In this document: positions 37,894 to 48,161 of the stretch, in pieces
Position numbering within the stretch: position 1 is the stretch's first letter
How the letters are laid out: each line of letters begins with the position of its first letter
From: Pollutimonas sp. M17
Lineage (GTDB): Bacteria > Pseudomonadota > Gammaproteobacteria > Burkholderiales > Burkholderiaceae_B
Direction of reading: 5' to 3'
DNA: 64,000 bases
Assembly: GCF_025836975.1 (NCBI RefSeq)
Contig: NZ_CP107548.1
Coordinates: forward strand, 2,542,001-2,606,000
The notes under the pieces: model-generated
The model's input: the letters and a program-made list of their open reading frames with translations, nothing else
Told to the model about the DNA's origin: nothing
The model's database searches: none
Program-made: the position numbers and the translations under genes

Positions 37894-38664
37894 CTAATTC
37901 AAACTGTTTCTATAATGGAACCGCTCTGTTACATACAACCCCCTGCGCACTTCCATGGGACGGTCTCCGTAGGTATAGGACACGCGTTCGACCTGAAGCA
38001 GGGAACTGGCCGGGTCGACCTGCAGCAACTGCGCCTGGTCCGCGCTGGCCGAGACGGCTTTGATTTTTTCTTCCGCCCGCACCATGCTGACGCCGAATTC
38101 GGATTCGAACAAGGCATACAGGGGGCCGCGGTAGCGGGCCAGCGACTCGGCCGTCAGGCCGCGAAACACCGCTCCCGGCAGCCAGATGTCGTCCAGAATG
38201 GTGGGAGCCTGATCGAACGAAAGCAGACGGCGCATATTGACCACGATCTCGCCGCTGCGCAATTCGAGCAGCGCTGAAATGTCGGCCGGCGCCTTCACCC
38301 GCCGGCAATCCAGGACCTGGCTTCCGGATACGGGCTGCTTGCCGTCGTCGGCCGTCAGGCGCAAGAACCTGAAGCGGACCTTGGCCTCGTGGTGTGTTGC
38401 CACGAATGTACCCTTGCCCTGGCGCCGAAGCAACAGGTTTTCGGACGCGAGTTCGTCAATGGCCTTGCGCACCGTGCCTTGGCTGACCTGGAAGCGCGCC
38501 GCCAATTCGAGTTCGCTGGGAATGGCTTCGCCCGGCTTCCATTCGCCGCGATCAAGGCTTTGCAGCAACAGGCCCTTGATCTGCTGATACAACGGACTGA
38601 ACGCCGCGCTGCTGGCAGAGCGATCAGGCGCGTTGCCGCGATCGGGTAGGGGCGAATCAGACAT
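37894..38664 (-). CDS. GntR/HutC-family transcriptional regulator
   Basis: A 256-residue regulator. The GntR winged helix-turn-helix covers about residues 22-90 (PLYQQIKGLLLQSLDRGEWKPG, then SELELAARFQVSQGTVRKAIDELASENLLLRRQGKGTF). The C-terminal UTRA ligand-binding domain follows (about 110-250). It lies between the leftward sdh operon and the rightward mdh gene, with a 21-bp inverted repeat in the divergent gap. I infer that it senses a TCA-cycle or related metabolite and controls these genes. The start at 38664 is chosen because the domain begins about 20 residues in; the frame is open to 38757. Confidence 0.85.
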   Translation of the reverse strand: MSDSPLPDRGNAPDRSASSAAFSPLYQQIKGLLLQSLDRGEWKPGEAIPSELELAARFQVSQGTVRKAIDELASENLLLRRQGKGTFVATHHEAKVRFRFLRLTADDGKQPVSGSQVLDCRRVKAPADISALLELRSGEIVVNMRRLLSFDQAPTILDDIWLPGAVFRGLTAESLARYRGPLYALFESEFGVSMVRAEEKIKAVSASADQAQLLQVDPASSLLQVERVSYTYGDRPMEVRRGLYVTERFHYRNSLN

Positions 38665-38763
38665 GGCGATAGGGATGGATGCCGTAGGGAAAATTAGATT
38701 GGGAAAGAGTTTCCAACGCCCGCCATTTTCGCACGCTTGACGCATTCTGTCTAACACTCTTCT

Positions 38764-38784
38764 GTCTTATATAAGATATAAGAT
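38764..38784. promoter_or_regulatory. Inverted-repeat operator upstream of mdh and gntR
   Basis: Arms GTCTTATAT and ATATAAGAT flank a central AAG, a 9-3-9 inverted repeat with one mismatch. The same sequence with perfect arms occurs upstream of acnB. It ends two bases before a -35 hexamer of the mdh promoter. The neighbouring GntR/HutC regulator is the natural candidate to bind it. Confidence 0.75.
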
Positions 38785-38786
38785 AA

Positions 38787-38815
38787 TTGACCGAATAGAG
38801 AAAATTAGCTACTCT
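38787..38815 (+). promoter_or_regulatory. Probable mdh promoter
   Basis: TTGACC (38787-38792), five of six to the -35 consensus, is followed after exactly 17 bases by TACTCT (38810-38815), four of six to -10. It is immediately downstream of the shared operator and reads toward mdh, giving a leader of about 160 bases. Confidence 0.6.
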
Positions 38816-38981
38816 ATGGCGCTGTGTCCGCGCGCATGCGCGGCCCCGTCGCGCCAAAGTCGCACGGCCCGCATCCGGCACCGCTTTTCCAGCCCGTCCA
38901 GGGTTAAAGAAAGCCGTCAAAAGAATTACACTGTCCGTTGTCTCTTCTTACTCATTCCTACCATCTACCGGGAGATTGTTC

Positions 38982-39971
38982 ATGTCCAAACCCGCCATGC
39001 GTGTCGCCGTCACCGGCGCTGCCGGCCAAATCGGCTATGCCCTGCTGTTTCGCATCGCCTCCGGCGAAATGCTCGGCAAAGACCAGCCGGTCATCCTGCA
39101 ATTGCTGGAGATCCCAGACGAGAAGGCCCAGAAGGCGCTGAAGGGCGTCATGATGGAACTGGACGATTGCGCCTTCCCGCTGCTGGCCGGCATGAGCGCG
39201 CATAGCGATGCCCGCGAAGCCTTCAAGGACGCCGATGTCGCCCTGCTGGTGGGCGCCCGCCCCCGCGGCCCCGGCATGGAACGCAAAGACCTTCTGCAAG
39301 TCAATGCCCAGATCTTCACCGCCCAGGGCAAGGCGCTCAACGACGTGGCCAGCCGCAATGTCAAGGTACTGGTCGTGGGCAACCCCGCCAACACCAACGC
39401 CTACATCGCCATGAAGTCGGCGCCCGACCTGCCCGCCAAGAATTTCACCGCCATGCTGCGCCTGGATCACAACCGCGCCCTGTCGCAGTTGTCCGCCAAA
39501 TCGGGCAAGCCTGTCGCCGACATCGAAAAACTGATCGTCTGGGGCAACCACTCGCCCACCATGTACCCCGACACACGCTTCGCCACCGTCGGCGGCGAAA
39601 GCCTGGATGCCCTGATCAACGATCAGGCCTGGAACCGCGATACCTTCATCCCCACCGTGGGCAAGCGCGGCGCGGCCATCATCGACGCGCGCGGCCTGTC
39701 GTCCGCCGCCTCGGCCGCCAACGCCGCCATCGATCACGTGCGCGACTGGGTGCTGGGCTCCAACGGCAAGTGGGTCACCATGGGCATTCCCTCCGACGGC
39801 TCCTACGGCATCCCCGAAGGCATCATCTACGGCGTGCCCGTCACCACGGCCAACGGCGAATACACCCGTGTCGAAGGGCTTGAAATCGACGCCTTCTCGC
39901 GCGAGCGCATGGACTTCACCCTGAAGGAACTGCTCGAAGAGCGCGACGGCGTGCAAGACCTGCTGAAATAA
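38982..39971 (+). CDS. mdh: Malate dehydrogenase
   Basis: A 329-residue NAD-dependent malate dehydrogenase of the group found in betaproteobacteria (similar to cytosolic MDH). The NAD motif GAAGQIG is at residues 12-18. The mobile loop with substrate arginines reads [15 protein letters not shown] (about 91-105). The catalytic His190 lies in [11 protein letters not shown]. The ATG at 38982 has GGGAG at a normal distance; a TTG two codons earlier is the alternative. It completes the TCA cycle from malate to oxaloacetate and is followed by a strong terminator. Confidence 0.95.
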   Translation: MSKPAMRVAVTGAAGQIGYALLFRIASGEMLGKDQPVILQLLEIPDEKAQKALKGVMMELDDCAFPLLAGMSAHSDAREAFKDADVALLVGARPRGPGMERKDLLQVNAQIFTAQGKALNDVASRNVKVLVVGNPANTNAYIAMKSAPDLPAKNFTAMLRLDHNRALSQLSAKSGKPVADIEKLIVWGNHSPTMYPDTRFATVGGESLDALINDQAWNRDTFIPTVGKRGAAIIDARGLSSAASAANAAIDHVRDWVLGSNGKWVTMGIPSDGSYGIPEGIIYGVPVTTANGEYTRVEGLEIDAFSRERMDFTLKELLEERDGVQDLLK

Positions 39972-39987
39972 ACGACGGCGATAACGG

Positions 39988-40015
39988 CAAGGCCCTGAAA
40001 CAGGGCCTTGTTCTT
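39988..40015 (+). terminator. Rho-independent terminator after mdh
   Basis: CAAGGCCCTG pairs perfectly with CAGGGCCTTG around AAA, followed by TTCTT. It separates mdh from the prp genes, which therefore need a promoter between about 40016 and 40121. Confidence 0.82.
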
Positions 40016-40121
40016 ATCGATTTCCAAAAACGCAGTAGTTGCAGCACATTGTCCTGATGAAGACAGTCTGGATGCCCGCTATCCAGTAGAGTCGGGACAA
40101 GATTTTTTTACGGAATCCACC

Positions 40122-41015
40122 ATGACCCGACCCGCATCCGCCGGCGCCCTGTTTCGCCAGGCGCTGAAAGAAGAACAACCCCTGCAGATCATGGGCGCCA
40201 TCAACGCCAATCATGCATTGCTGGCCAAGCGGGCCGGCTATCGCGCCATCTACCTGTCGGGCGGCGGCGTGGCCGCCGGCTCGCTGGGCCTGCCCGACCT
40301 GGGCATCAACACCCTGGACGACGTCCTGACCGATGTGCGCCGCATTACCGACGTATGCGATCTTCCCCTGCTGGTCGACATCGATACCGGCTTCGGGCCC
40401 TCGGCCTTCAACATCGCGCGCACCGTGAAAAGCCTGATCAAGTTCGGCGCGGCGGCCTGCCACATCGAGGATCAGGTGGGCGCCAAGCGTTGCGGCCACC
40501 GCCCCGGCAAGGAGATCGTCGGCACGCAGGAAATGGCCGACCGCGTCAAGGCCGCCGTCGATGCCCGTACCGACAGCGATTTCTTCATCATCGCCCGCAC
40601 CGACGCCATCGCCGTCGACGGGGTGGATGCCGCGCTCGATCGCGCGCAGGCTTGCGTCGAAGCGGGCGCGGACGCGATCTTCGCCGAGGCATCCTACGAC
40701 CTGGCCACCTACGAACGGTTCAGCAAGGCGCTGGATGTACCCGTTCTGGCCAACATCACCGAGTTCGGCCAGACGCCGCTGTTCACCGTCGATGAGCTGC
40801 GCGGCGCCGGCGTCGGCATGGTGCTGTATCCCCTGTCGGCCTTCCGCGCCATGAACAAGGCGGCCGAAACGGTATATGCCGCCATACGGCGCGACGGGCA
40901 CCAGAAGAACGTCATCGACCTCATGCAGACCCGCAACGAACTCTACGACCGCATCGGCTACCACGAATTCGAATCCCGTCTCGATGCGCTTTTCCAGCAA
41001 GGCAAATCGAAATAA
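40122..41015 (+). CDS. prpB: 2-Methylisocitrate lyase
   Basis: A 297-residue isocitrate lyase-superfamily enzyme that splits 2-methylisocitrate to pyruvate and succinate. The catalytic motif KRCGH is at residues 122-126 (Cys124), with the metal-binding DIDTGFG (86-92) and [13 protein letters not shown] context of PrpB. The ATG at 40122 gives the usual N-terminus ([10 protein letters not shown]); the upstream open frame is not conserved. It is the first gene of the methylcitrate cluster and lies 19 bases before prpC. Confidence 0.94.
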   Translation: MTRPASAGALFRQALKEEQPLQIMGAINANHALLAKRAGYRAIYLSGGGVAAGSLGLPDLGINTLDDVLTDVRRITDVCDLPLLVDIDTGFGPSAFNIARTVKSLIKFGAAACHIEDQVGAKRCGHRPGKEIVGTQEMADRVKAAVDARTDSDFFIIARTDAIAVDGVDAALDRAQACVEAGADAIFAEASYDLATYERFSKALDVPVLANITEFGQTPLFTVDELRGAGVGMVLYPLSAFRAMNKAAETVYAAIRRDGHQKNVIDLMQTRNELYDRIGYHEFESRLDALFQQGKSK

Positions 41016-41034
41016 CCTTTCAAGGAGTTGAGAC

Positions 41035-42234
41035 ATGGCTACAACCCAGGCAAAAGGCAAACAGGCCGCCAGCAAGCAAACCGCAAGCAAGCAGCCCGCG
41101 CCCGCCCCCAAGCCCAAGAAATCCGTTGCGCTGTCCGGCGTCGTGGCGGGCAACACCGCTCTGTGCACGGTGGGCCGCAGCGGCAACGACCTGCACTACC
41201 GCGGCTACGACATCCTTGACATCGCCGAAACCTGCGAATTCGAGGAAGTCGCCCATTTGCTGGTCCACGGCAAGCTGCCCAACAAGGCCGAGCTGGCCGC
41301 CTACAAGGAAAAGCTGCGCAGCCTGCGTGGCCTGCCGGCCCAGTTGCAGGCGGCCCTGGAAGCCCTGCCGGCCGCCAGCCACCCCATGGACGTCATGCGC
41401 ACCGCGGTCTCCGTGCTGGGCTGCATCCTGCCCGAGAAAGACGACCACAACCTGCCCGACGCCCGCGACATCGCGGACCGCCTGATGGCCAATCTGGGCT
41501 CCGCCCTTCTGTACTGGTACCACTTCAGCCACAACGGGCACTACATCGACGTCCAGACCGACGACGACAGCATAGGCGGACACTTCCTGCACCTGCTGCA
41601 CGGCAGGAAGCCCAGCGATGAATGGGTGCGCGCCATGCATACCTCGCTCATCCTGTACGCCGAGCACGAATTCAACGCCTCCACCTTCGCCAGCCGCGTC
41701 ATCGCCGGCACGGGTTCCGATATGTATTCGGCCATCGCGGGCGGCATCGGCGCCCTGCGCGGGCCCAAGCACGGCGGCGCCAACGAAGTGGCCTTCGAAG
41801 TGCAGAAACGCTACGAATCGCCCGACGAGGCCGAGGCCGACATCCGCCGCCGCGTCGAGAACAAAGAGGTCATCATCGGCTTCGGCCACCCCGTCTATAC
41901 GGTTTCCGACCCCCGCAACAAGGTCATCAAGGACGTGGCCCGCAAGCTGTCCAGGAAGCAGGGCAACACCAAGATGTTCGACATCGCCGAGCGCCTGGAA
42001 ACCGTCATGTGGGACATCAAGAAAATGTTCCCCAACCTGGACTGGTTTTCGGCCGTGTCCTACCACATGATGGGCGTGCCCACCGCCATGTTCACCCCCC
42101 TGTTCGTGATTGCGCGCACGGCGGGCTGGTCGGCCCATATCATCGAGCAGCGCGTCGACAACAAGATCATCCGTCCCACCGCCAACTACGTCGGACCGGA
42201 AGACCGCAAGTTCGTTCCTATCGGCAAACGCTAA
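41035..42234 (+). CDS. prpC: 2-Methylcitrate synthase
   Basis: A 399-residue citrate synthase homologue that condenses propionyl-CoA with oxaloacetate. It is shorter than GltA and lacks the NADH-binding N-terminal domain. Catalytic histidines are in [11 protein letters not shown] and [10 protein letters not shown], with the PrpC-typical [18 protein letters not shown]. The first 30 residues form an Ala/Lys/Gln-rich tail ([15 protein letters not shown]) not needed for the fold and probably disordered. AAGGAG precedes the ATG. Confidence 0.94.
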   Translation: MATTQAKGKQAASKQTASKQPAPAPKPKKSVALSGVVAGNTALCTVGRSGNDLHYRGYDILDIAETCEFEEVAHLLVHGKLPNKAELAAYKEKLRSLRGLPAQLQAALEALPAASHPMDVMRTAVSVLGCILPEKDDHNLPDARDIADRLMANLGSALLYWYHFSHNGHYIDVQTDDDSIGGHFLHLLHGRKPSDEWVRAMHTSLILYAEHEFNASTFASRVIAGTGSDMYSAIAGGIGALRGPKHGGANEVAFEVQKRYESPDEAEADIRRRVENKEVIIGFGHPVYTVSDPRNKVIKDVARKLSRKQGNTKMFDIAERLETVMWDIKKMFPNLDWFSAVSYHMMGVPTAMFTPLFVIARTAGWSAHIIEQRVDNKIIRPTANYVGPEDRKFVPIGKR

Positions 42235-42332
42235 GGCACAGGACGGGGGCCGCCACGGCGCCCCCCGTCCCCATCCGCCGCCTCCGCGCCATGCCGCGGC
42301 TCCCGACCACCACCCCGCTTTTCCAGAACGCC

Positions 42333-44927
42333 ATGAACACTGCAAACCGCAAACCCCTGCCCGGAACCCGGCTGGACTACTTCGACGCGCGCGCGGCGGT
42401 CGATGCCATTCGGCCAGGCGCCTACGACACCCTGCCCTATACCTCGCGCGTGCTGGCCGAGAACCTGGTGCGACGCTGCGATCCGGCCACCCTGACCGAC
42501 TCGCTGAAGCAGCTCATCGAGCGCAGGCGCGACCTGGACTTCCCCTGGTTTCCGGCGCGCGTGGTCTGCCACGACATCCTGGGCCAGACCGCGCTGGTCG
42601 ACCTGGCCGGCCTGCGCGAAGCCATCGCGGCGAAAGGCGGCGACCCGTCGCAGGTCAACCCCGTGGTGCCGACCCAGCTGATCGTCGATCATTCGCTGGC
42701 CGTCGAGCATGCGGGCTTCGAAAAGGACGCCTTCCAGAAGAACCGCGCCATCGAGGATCGCCGCAACGACGACCGCTTCCACTTCATCAACTGGACCAAG
42801 AAGGCCTTCAAGAACATCGATGTGATCCCGCCGGGCAACGGCATCATGCACCAGATCAACCTGGAGCGGATGTCGCCGGTGGTGCATGCGCGCGACGGCG
42901 TGGCCTTCCCCGATACCCTGGTGGGCACCGACAGCCACACGCCTCACGTCGATGCGCTGGGCGTGATTGCCATCGGCGTGGGCGGCCTGGAAGCCGAAAG
43001 CGTGATGCTGGGCCGCGCATCCTGGATGCGCCTGCCCGACATCATCGGCGTCGAGCTCACCGGGCAGTTGCGGCCGGGCTCCACCGCCACCGACCTGGTG
43101 CTGGCCCTGACCGAATTCCTGCGCAAGGAAAAAGTCGTGTCGTCCTACCTGGAGTTCTACGGCGAGGGGGCATCCCGCCTGACCCTGGGCGACCGCGCGA
43201 CCATTTCGAACATGACGCCCGAATACGGCGCCACGGCGGCCATGTTCTACATCGACCGGCAGACCATCGACTACCTCAAGCTCACCGGCCGCGACGACGA
43301 GCAGGTCAGGCTGGTCGAAACTTATGCGAAGCAAGCCGGCTTGTGGGCCGACAGCCTGAAGACCGCCCAATACGAGCGCGTGCTGAAGTTCGACCTGTCG
43401 ACCGTGGTGCGCAACATCGCCGGCCCGTCCAACCCGCATCGCCGGGTGCCCACATCGGAGCTCGCCGCGCGAGGCATCTCCCGCAAGGTCGAGAACGAAC
43501 CCGGCCTGATGCCCGACGGCGCGGTGATCATCGCCGCCATCACCAGCTGCACCAACACCAGCAATCCGCGCAACGTGATCGCCGCGGGCCTGCTGGCGCG
43601 CAACGCCAATGCGCGCGGCCTAACCCGCAAGCCCTGGGTCAAGTCCTCGCTGGCACCGGGCTCCAAGGCGGTGCAGCTCTACCTGGAAGACGCCAAGCTG
43701 CTGCCCGAGCTGGAACAGCTGGGTTTCGGCATTGTGGGTTTCGCCTGCACCACCTGTAACGGCATGAGCGGGGCGCTGGATCCGGTCATCCAGAAGGAAG
43801 TGGTCGAGCGCGACCTGTACGCCACCGCCGTGCTGTCGGGCAACCGCAATTTCGACGGCCGCATCCACCCCTATGCCAAGCAGGCCTTCCTGGCCTCGCC
43901 CCCGCTGGTGGTCGCCTACGCCATTGCCGGCACCATACGTTTCGATATCGAGAAAGACGTGCTGGGCACGGACAAGGACGGCCGTCCGGTCACCCTGAAG
44001 GACATCTGGCCCACCGACGATGAAATCGACGCCATCGTCGCCGCCAGCGTCAAGCCTGACTATTTCCGCGTCGTGTACGACCCCATGTTCGCCGCCGCGG
44101 CCGATGCGGGCGAACGGCTGAGTCCGCTGTACGAATGGCGCCCGCAAAGCACCTACATCCGCTGCCCGCCCTACTGGGAAGGCGCGCTGGCCGGCGAACG
44201 CACACTCAAGGGCATGCGGCCGCTGGCCGTGCTGGGCGACAACATCACCACCGACCACCTGTCGCCATCGAACGCCATCATGGCCAACAGCGCGGCCGGC
44301 GAATACCTGGCCAGGATGGGCCTGCCCGAAGAGGACTTCAACTCCTACGCCACGCACCGCGGCGACCACCTGACGGCCCAGCGCGCCACCTTCGCCAACC
44401 CGAAGCTGCTGAACGAAATGGTCAAGGAGAATGGACAGGTAAAGCAAGGCTCGCTGGCTCGCATCGAGCCCGAAGGCAAGGTCACCCGCATGTGGGAAGC
44501 CATTGAAACCTATATGGAGCGCAAGCAGCCGCTGATCATCGTGGCCGGCGCCGACTACGGCCAGGGCTCCTCGCGCGACTGGGCCGCCAAGGGCGTGCGC
44601 CTGGCCGGCGTGGAAGCCATCGTGGCCGAGGGCTTCGAACGCATCCACCGCACCAATCTTGTGGGCATGGGCGTGCTGCCGCTGGAATTCAAGCCGGGCG
44701 TGAACCGCCACACCCTGAACATCGACGGCACCGAGACGTACGACGTCCTGGGCGCACCCACGCCGCTGGCCACGCTGACCCTGGTCATCCACCGCCGCAA
44801 CGGCGAACGCGTCGAAGTGCCGGTCACCTGTCGCCTGGACACGGCGGAAGAAGTGTCCATCTACGAAGCGGGCGGCGTGCTGCAACGCTTCGCCCAGGAC
44901 TTCATCGAATCGGCGGCGGCTGTTTAA
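42333..44927 (+). CDS. acnD: AcnD-type Fe/S-dependent 2-methylcitrate dehydratase
   Basis: An 864-residue aconitase-superfamily enzyme that dehydrates 2-methylcitrate; its product is isomerised by PrpF. The [4Fe-4S] ligands are Cys406 (SCTNTSNP) and Cys472/Cys475 in FACTTCNGMSG, where AcnA-type enzymes have GCTTC. Active-site segments GTDSHTPHVDALGV and [10 protein letters not shown] are intact. The start at 42333 gives the family N-terminus NRKPLPGTRLDYFD; an in-frame ATG at 42291 is possible. The gap to prpC is about 100 bases, and prpF follows after 15. Confidence 0.92.
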   Translation: MNTANRKPLPGTRLDYFDARAAVDAIRPGAYDTLPYTSRVLAENLVRRCDPATLTDSLKQLIERRRDLDFPWFPARVVCHDILGQTALVDLAGLREAIAAKGGDPSQVNPVVPTQLIVDHSLAVEHAGFEKDAFQKNRAIEDRRNDDRFHFINWTKKAFKNIDVIPPGNGIMHQINLERMSPVVHARDGVAFPDTLVGTDSHTPHVDALGVIAIGVGGLEAESVMLGRASWMRLPDIIGVELTGQLRPGSTATDLVLALTEFLRKEKVVSSYLEFYGEGASRLTLGDRATISNMTPEYGATAAMFYIDRQTIDYLKLTGRDDEQVRLVETYAKQAGLWADSLKTAQYERVLKFDLSTVVRNIAGPSNPHRRVPTSELAARGISRKVENEPGLMPDGAVIIAAITSCTNTSNPRNVIAAGLLARNANARGLTRKPWVKSSLAPGSKAVQLYLEDAKLLPELEQLGFGIVGFACTTCNGMSGALDPVIQKEVVERDLYATAVLSGNRNFDGRIHPYAKQAFLASPPLVVAYAIAGTIRFDIEKDVLGTDKDGRPVTLKDIWPTDDEIDAIVAASVKPDYFRVVYDPMFAAAADAGERLSPLYEWRPQSTYIRCPPYWEGALAGERTLKGMRPLAVLGDNITTDHLSPSNAIMANSAAGEYLARMGLPEEDFNSYATHRGDHLTAQRATFANPKLLNEMVKENGQVKQGSLARIEPEGKVTRMWEAIETYMERKQPLIIVAGADYGQGSSRDWAAKGVRLAGVEAIVAEGFERIHRTNLVGMGVLPLEFKPGVNRHTLNIDGTETYDVLGAPTPLATLTLVIHRRNGERVEVPVTCRLDTAEEVSIYEAGGVLQRFAQDFIESAAAV

Positions 44928-44942
44928 GCAAGGAGAGATGTC

Positions 44943-46133
44943 ATGACGCACGCACCCCAGATCAAAGTGCCGGCCACCTACATGCGCGGCGGCACCAGCA
45001 AAGGCGTGTTCTTCCGGCTGCAGGACCTGCCCGAATCCGCCCAGGCGCCCGGCGCGGCCCGCGACGCCCTGTTGCTGCGGGTCATAGGCAGTCCCGATCC
45101 CTACGGCAAACACACCGACGGCATGGGCGGCGCCACCTCCAGCACCAGCAAGACGGTCATCCTGTCCAGGAGCGACAGGCCGGGCCACGACGTCGATTAT
45201 CTGTTCGGCCAGGTTTCCATCGACAAGCCTTTCATCGACTGGAGCGGCAATTGCGGCAATCTCTCGGCCGCTGTGGGTCCTTTCGCCATCGCCAATGGGC
45301 TGGTCGACGCCGACCGGATTCCGCAGGACGGCGTGGCGACCGTCCGCATATGGCAGGCGAACATTGGCAAGACCATCGTCGCCCACGTGCCCATCGTCAA
45401 GGGGCAGGTACAGGAAACCGGCGATTTCGAGCTGGATGGCGTGACGTTTCCCGCCGCCGAAGTGCAGCTTGAATTCATGGATCCCGCCGCCGAGGAAGAC
45501 GGCGCGGGCGGCTCGATGTTTCCCACCGGCGCGCTGGTCGATGACCTGGAGGTGCCCGGCGTGGGAACATTGAAAGCCACCCTGATCAACGCCGGCATTC
45601 CCACCATATTCCTCAACGCCCGGGACATCGGCTATACCGGCACCGAGCTGCAGGAAGCCATCAACGGCAGCGACAAGGCCCTGGCCATGCTGGAAACCAT
45701 ACGGGCGCACGGCGCCGTGCGCATGGGCCTGATCCGGCACGTCGACGAAGCCGCCAGGCGCCAGCATACGCCCAAGGTGGCCTTCGTCGCCCCGCCGGCC
45801 GGCTATGTCTCGTCCAGCGGCAAGCCCATCGCCGCCGGCGACATCGACGTGCTGGTGCGGGCCGTCTCCATGGGCAAGCTGCACCATGCCATGATGGGCA
45901 CGGCGGCTGTCGCCATCGCCACGGCCGCCGCGGTGCCGGGCACCCTGGTCAATCTGGCGGCTGGCGGCGGCGAACGCAACGCAGTATGCTTTGGCCATCC
46001 CTCCGGCACCTTGCGGGTGGGAGCCCAGGCCATCCAGAAAGACGGCGAATGGACGGTGACCAAGGCCATCATGAGCCGCAGCGCCCGCGTCCTGATGGAG
46101 GGTTGGGTCCGCGTACCCGGCGACGCGTTCTAA
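44943..46133 (+). CDS. prpF: PrpF, 2-methylaconitate cis-trans isomerase
   Basis: A 396-residue PrpF-family protein with two diaminopimelate epimerase-like domains. The N-terminal [12 protein letters not shown] and [13 protein letters not shown], and the central [17 protein letters not shown], are family signatures. PrpF acts with AcnD, converting trans- to cis-2-methylaconitate. AAGGAG precedes the ATG, 15 bases after acnD, so the two are co-transcribed. Confidence 0.93.
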   Translation: MTHAPQIKVPATYMRGGTSKGVFFRLQDLPESAQAPGAARDALLLRVIGSPDPYGKHTDGMGGATSSTSKTVILSRSDRPGHDVDYLFGQVSIDKPFIDWSGNCGNLSAAVGPFAIANGLVDADRIPQDGVATVRIWQANIGKTIVAHVPIVKGQVQETGDFELDGVTFPAAEVQLEFMDPAAEEDGAGGSMFPTGALVDDLEVPGVGTLKATLINAGIPTIFLNARDIGYTGTELQEAINGSDKALAMLETIRAHGAVRMGLIRHVDEAARRQHTPKVAFVAPPAGYVSSSGKPIAAGDIDVLVRAVSMGKLHHAMMGTAAVAIATAAAVPGTLVNLAAGGGERNAVCFGHPSGTLRVGAQAIQKDGEWTVTKAIMSRSARVLMEGWVRVPGDAF

Positions 46134-46167
46134 GCGAATTCGCCATCCACCTGGAGGGCCGCAAGGC

Positions 46168-47610
46168 ATGGAATCCAGCACACATCAGGAATGGGACACC
46201 GTCCTGCGCGATATCGTCGACTATGTCCACGACTATCCGGTCGAATCCGAACTGGCGTACAACACCGCTCTTCTGTGCCTGATCGACACGCTGGGCTGCG
46301 GGCTGGAGGCGCTTGAATATCCGGCCTGCACCAAGCTGCTGGGCCCGGTCGTGCATGGCACCGTGGTGCCCAATGGCGCGCGGGTGCCGGGCACGCAGTT
46401 CCAGCTCGATCCCGTGCAGGCCGCCTTCAATATCGGCGCCATGATCCGCTGGCTCGATTTCAACGACACCTGGCTGGCGGCGGAATGGGGCCACCCCTCC
46501 GACAACCTGGGCGGCATCCTGGCATGCGCCGACTGGCTCTCGCGCAGCGCCGTCGCCGCCGGCAAACCGCCGCTTGCCATGCGCGCCGTGCTGACGGCCA
46601 TGATCAAGGCGCACGAGATCCAGGGCTGCATCGCGCTGGAAAACTCCTTCAACAAGGTGGGACTGGACCACGTCCTGCTGGTCAAGGTTGCGTCGACCGC
46701 CGTGATTTCCGGTTTGCTGGGCCTGAATCGCGAAGAAACCCTCAACGCGGTCTCGCTGGCCTGGGTGGACGGGCAAAGCCTGCGCACCTACCGGCACGCC
46801 CCCAATACCGGCAGCCGCAAGAGCTGGGCGGCCGGCGACGCCACCAGCCGGGGACTGCGACTGGCGCTCATGGCCCGGACCGGAGAAATGGGCTACCCCA
46901 CGGCCCTCACCGCCAGGATCTGGGGGTTCTACGACGTGCTGTTCAAGGGCCGGGAGTTCACGTTTCAGCGCCCCTATGGCAGCTATGTGATGGAAAACGT
47001 CCTGTTCAAGATTTCGTACCCGGCCGAATTCCATGCGCAGACTGCCGTGGAATGCGCCATGGCGATACACGGCGCGCTTTCCGCCGCGGGCAGAACCGCC
47101 GGCGACATCGAGGGCATCACCCTGCGCACGCATGAAGCCTGCCTGCGCATCATCGACAAGAAAGGGCCGCTGAACAATCCGGCGGACCGCGATCACTGCG
47201 TACAGTACATGGTGGCCGTGCCGCTGATTTTCGGACGGCTCACCGCCGCCGACTACGAAGACGACGTCGCCTCCGACCCGCGCATCGACGCCTTGCGCGC
47301 CAGGATCACATGCGTGGAAGACCCCGCATTCACGGCCGACTATCACGATCCGGACAAGCGGTCCATCGCCAACGCGCTGACCGTCCATTTCCATGACGGC
47401 AGCTCGATGGACGAAGTCGTGTGCGAATACCCCATCGGCCACAGGCTGCGCCGCGCCGAAGGCGTCCCCCTGCTGGAGGCCAAGTTCCGCAGGAACCTGG
47501 CCCGCCGCTTTCCGCCCCGGCAGCAGCAGCGCATCCTGGCTGCTTCGCTGGACCGCAAGACACTGGAAGCCATGCCGGTGCACGACTACGTCGACCTGTA
47601 CACCATCTGA
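46168..47610 (+). CDS. prpD: PrpD, 2-methylcitrate dehydratase (MmgE/PrpD family)
   Basis: A 480-residue Fe/S-independent 2-methylcitrate dehydratase. The length and segments match E. coli-type Prp[11 protein letters not shown], the [22 protein letters not shown] block (about 92-113), and [12 protein letters not shown] late in the protein. It does the same step as AcnD plus PrpF but stereospecifically and without a cluster. Having both routes in one cluster gives redundancy that may matter when iron is short or oxygen damages AcnD. It begins about 35 bases after prpF, with GGAGG upstream. Confidence 0.92.
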   Translation: MESSTHQEWDTVLRDIVDYVHDYPVESELAYNTALLCLIDTLGCGLEALEYPACTKLLGPVVHGTVVPNGARVPGTQFQLDPVQAAFNIGAMIRWLDFNDTWLAAEWGHPSDNLGGILACADWLSRSAVAAGKPPLAMRAVLTAMIKAHEIQGCIALENSFNKVGLDHVLLVKVASTAVISGLLGLNREETLNAVSLAWVDGQSLRTYRHAPNTGSRKSWAAGDATSRGLRLALMARTGEMGYPTALTARIWGFYDVLFKGREFTFQRPYGSYVMENVLFKISYPAEFHAQTAVECAMAIHGALSAAGRTAGDIEGITLRTHEACLRIIDKKGPLNNPADRDHCVQYMVAVPLIFGRLTAADYEDDVASDPRIDALRARITCVEDPAFTADYHDPDKRSIANALTVHFHDGSSMDEVVCEYPIGHRLRRAEGVPLLEAKFRRNLARRFPPRQQQRILAASLDRKTLEAMPVHDYVDLYTI

Positions 47611-47731
47611 TAAAAACAGGGGCGGCGCCAGTATGCTTAAATGGCACGCATCCGTTTTTTCCTTATACGTCAAGCGTCCCTTTGCGCATCGCCCAGGGGC
47701 CTGTTAACGCCGGCTATTCCGGCCCGCCGCC

Positions 47732-48127
47732 ATGTTCGAGACTTTTGCATTCTATGCCCTGCCCTTCACCTTCACGCTGCTCGTCGCCTGCCTGCTGACC
47801 TGCGTGGTCTGCGGCGCCTTCCTTTTCCTGTTCCGCCTGCGCGTCACCAACCAGGCGCTGCGCCATCCCTATCTGGACAAGCAGCCGTGGGAACGCTATC
47901 CCCTTTCCATACGCGCCGCCATCCTGCTGGATTATTTTTTGCGCATCAGCTTTCCCAAGTCCAATTTCTGGATCATCGGGCAAGCCAACCGCCTGCTGGC
48001 CCATGTCCGGCCCGAGGAGCTTTCCACCCGCCTGAAATGGCCGCTGATCGGCTTCTGGGGCGGTTGTTTCGTAGGCATTGCCGCCTTGCTGGTGCTCTGG
48101 ACGCTGATCCTGCTTACAATGGTCTGA
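47732..48127 (+). CDS. Hypothetical membrane protein with two helices
   Basis: A 131-residue protein I do not recognise. Hydrophobic segments at about residues 8-35 and 104-130 should cross the membrane, with a polar, basic middle (RYPLSIRAAILLDYFLRISFPKSNFWIIGQANRLL) lying on one side. Codon use matches the neighbours. It sits between prpD and a small acetyltransferase gene; nothing ties it to propionate metabolism beyond position. Confidence 0.65.
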   Translation: MFETFAFYALPFTFTLLVACLLTCVVCGAFLFLFRLRVTNQALRHPYLDKQPWERYPLSIRAAILLDYFLRISFPKSNFWIIGQANRLLAHVRPEELSTRLKWPLIGFWGGCFVGIAALLVLWTLILLTMV

Positions 48128-48161
48128 TGATTCTCAGACACCCAGAGGAACTTTGCCGTTT

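Larger units (their letters stand above)
38665..38981. other. Divergent control region between gntR and mdh
   Basis: A 317-base gap without a gene. It holds the 21-bp inverted repeat (38764-38784) and an mdh-directed promoter (38787-38815), both listed separately. The stretch from about 38745 to 38815 is strongly AT-rich against its surroundings. GGGAG about ten bases before 38982 is the mdh ribosome site. Confidence 0.6.

Noticed and set aside
43620-46181. 853-codon minus-strand open frame antisense to acnD and prpF
   Set aside because: Both genes on the other strand have complete motifs; the antisense product has no recognisable domain.
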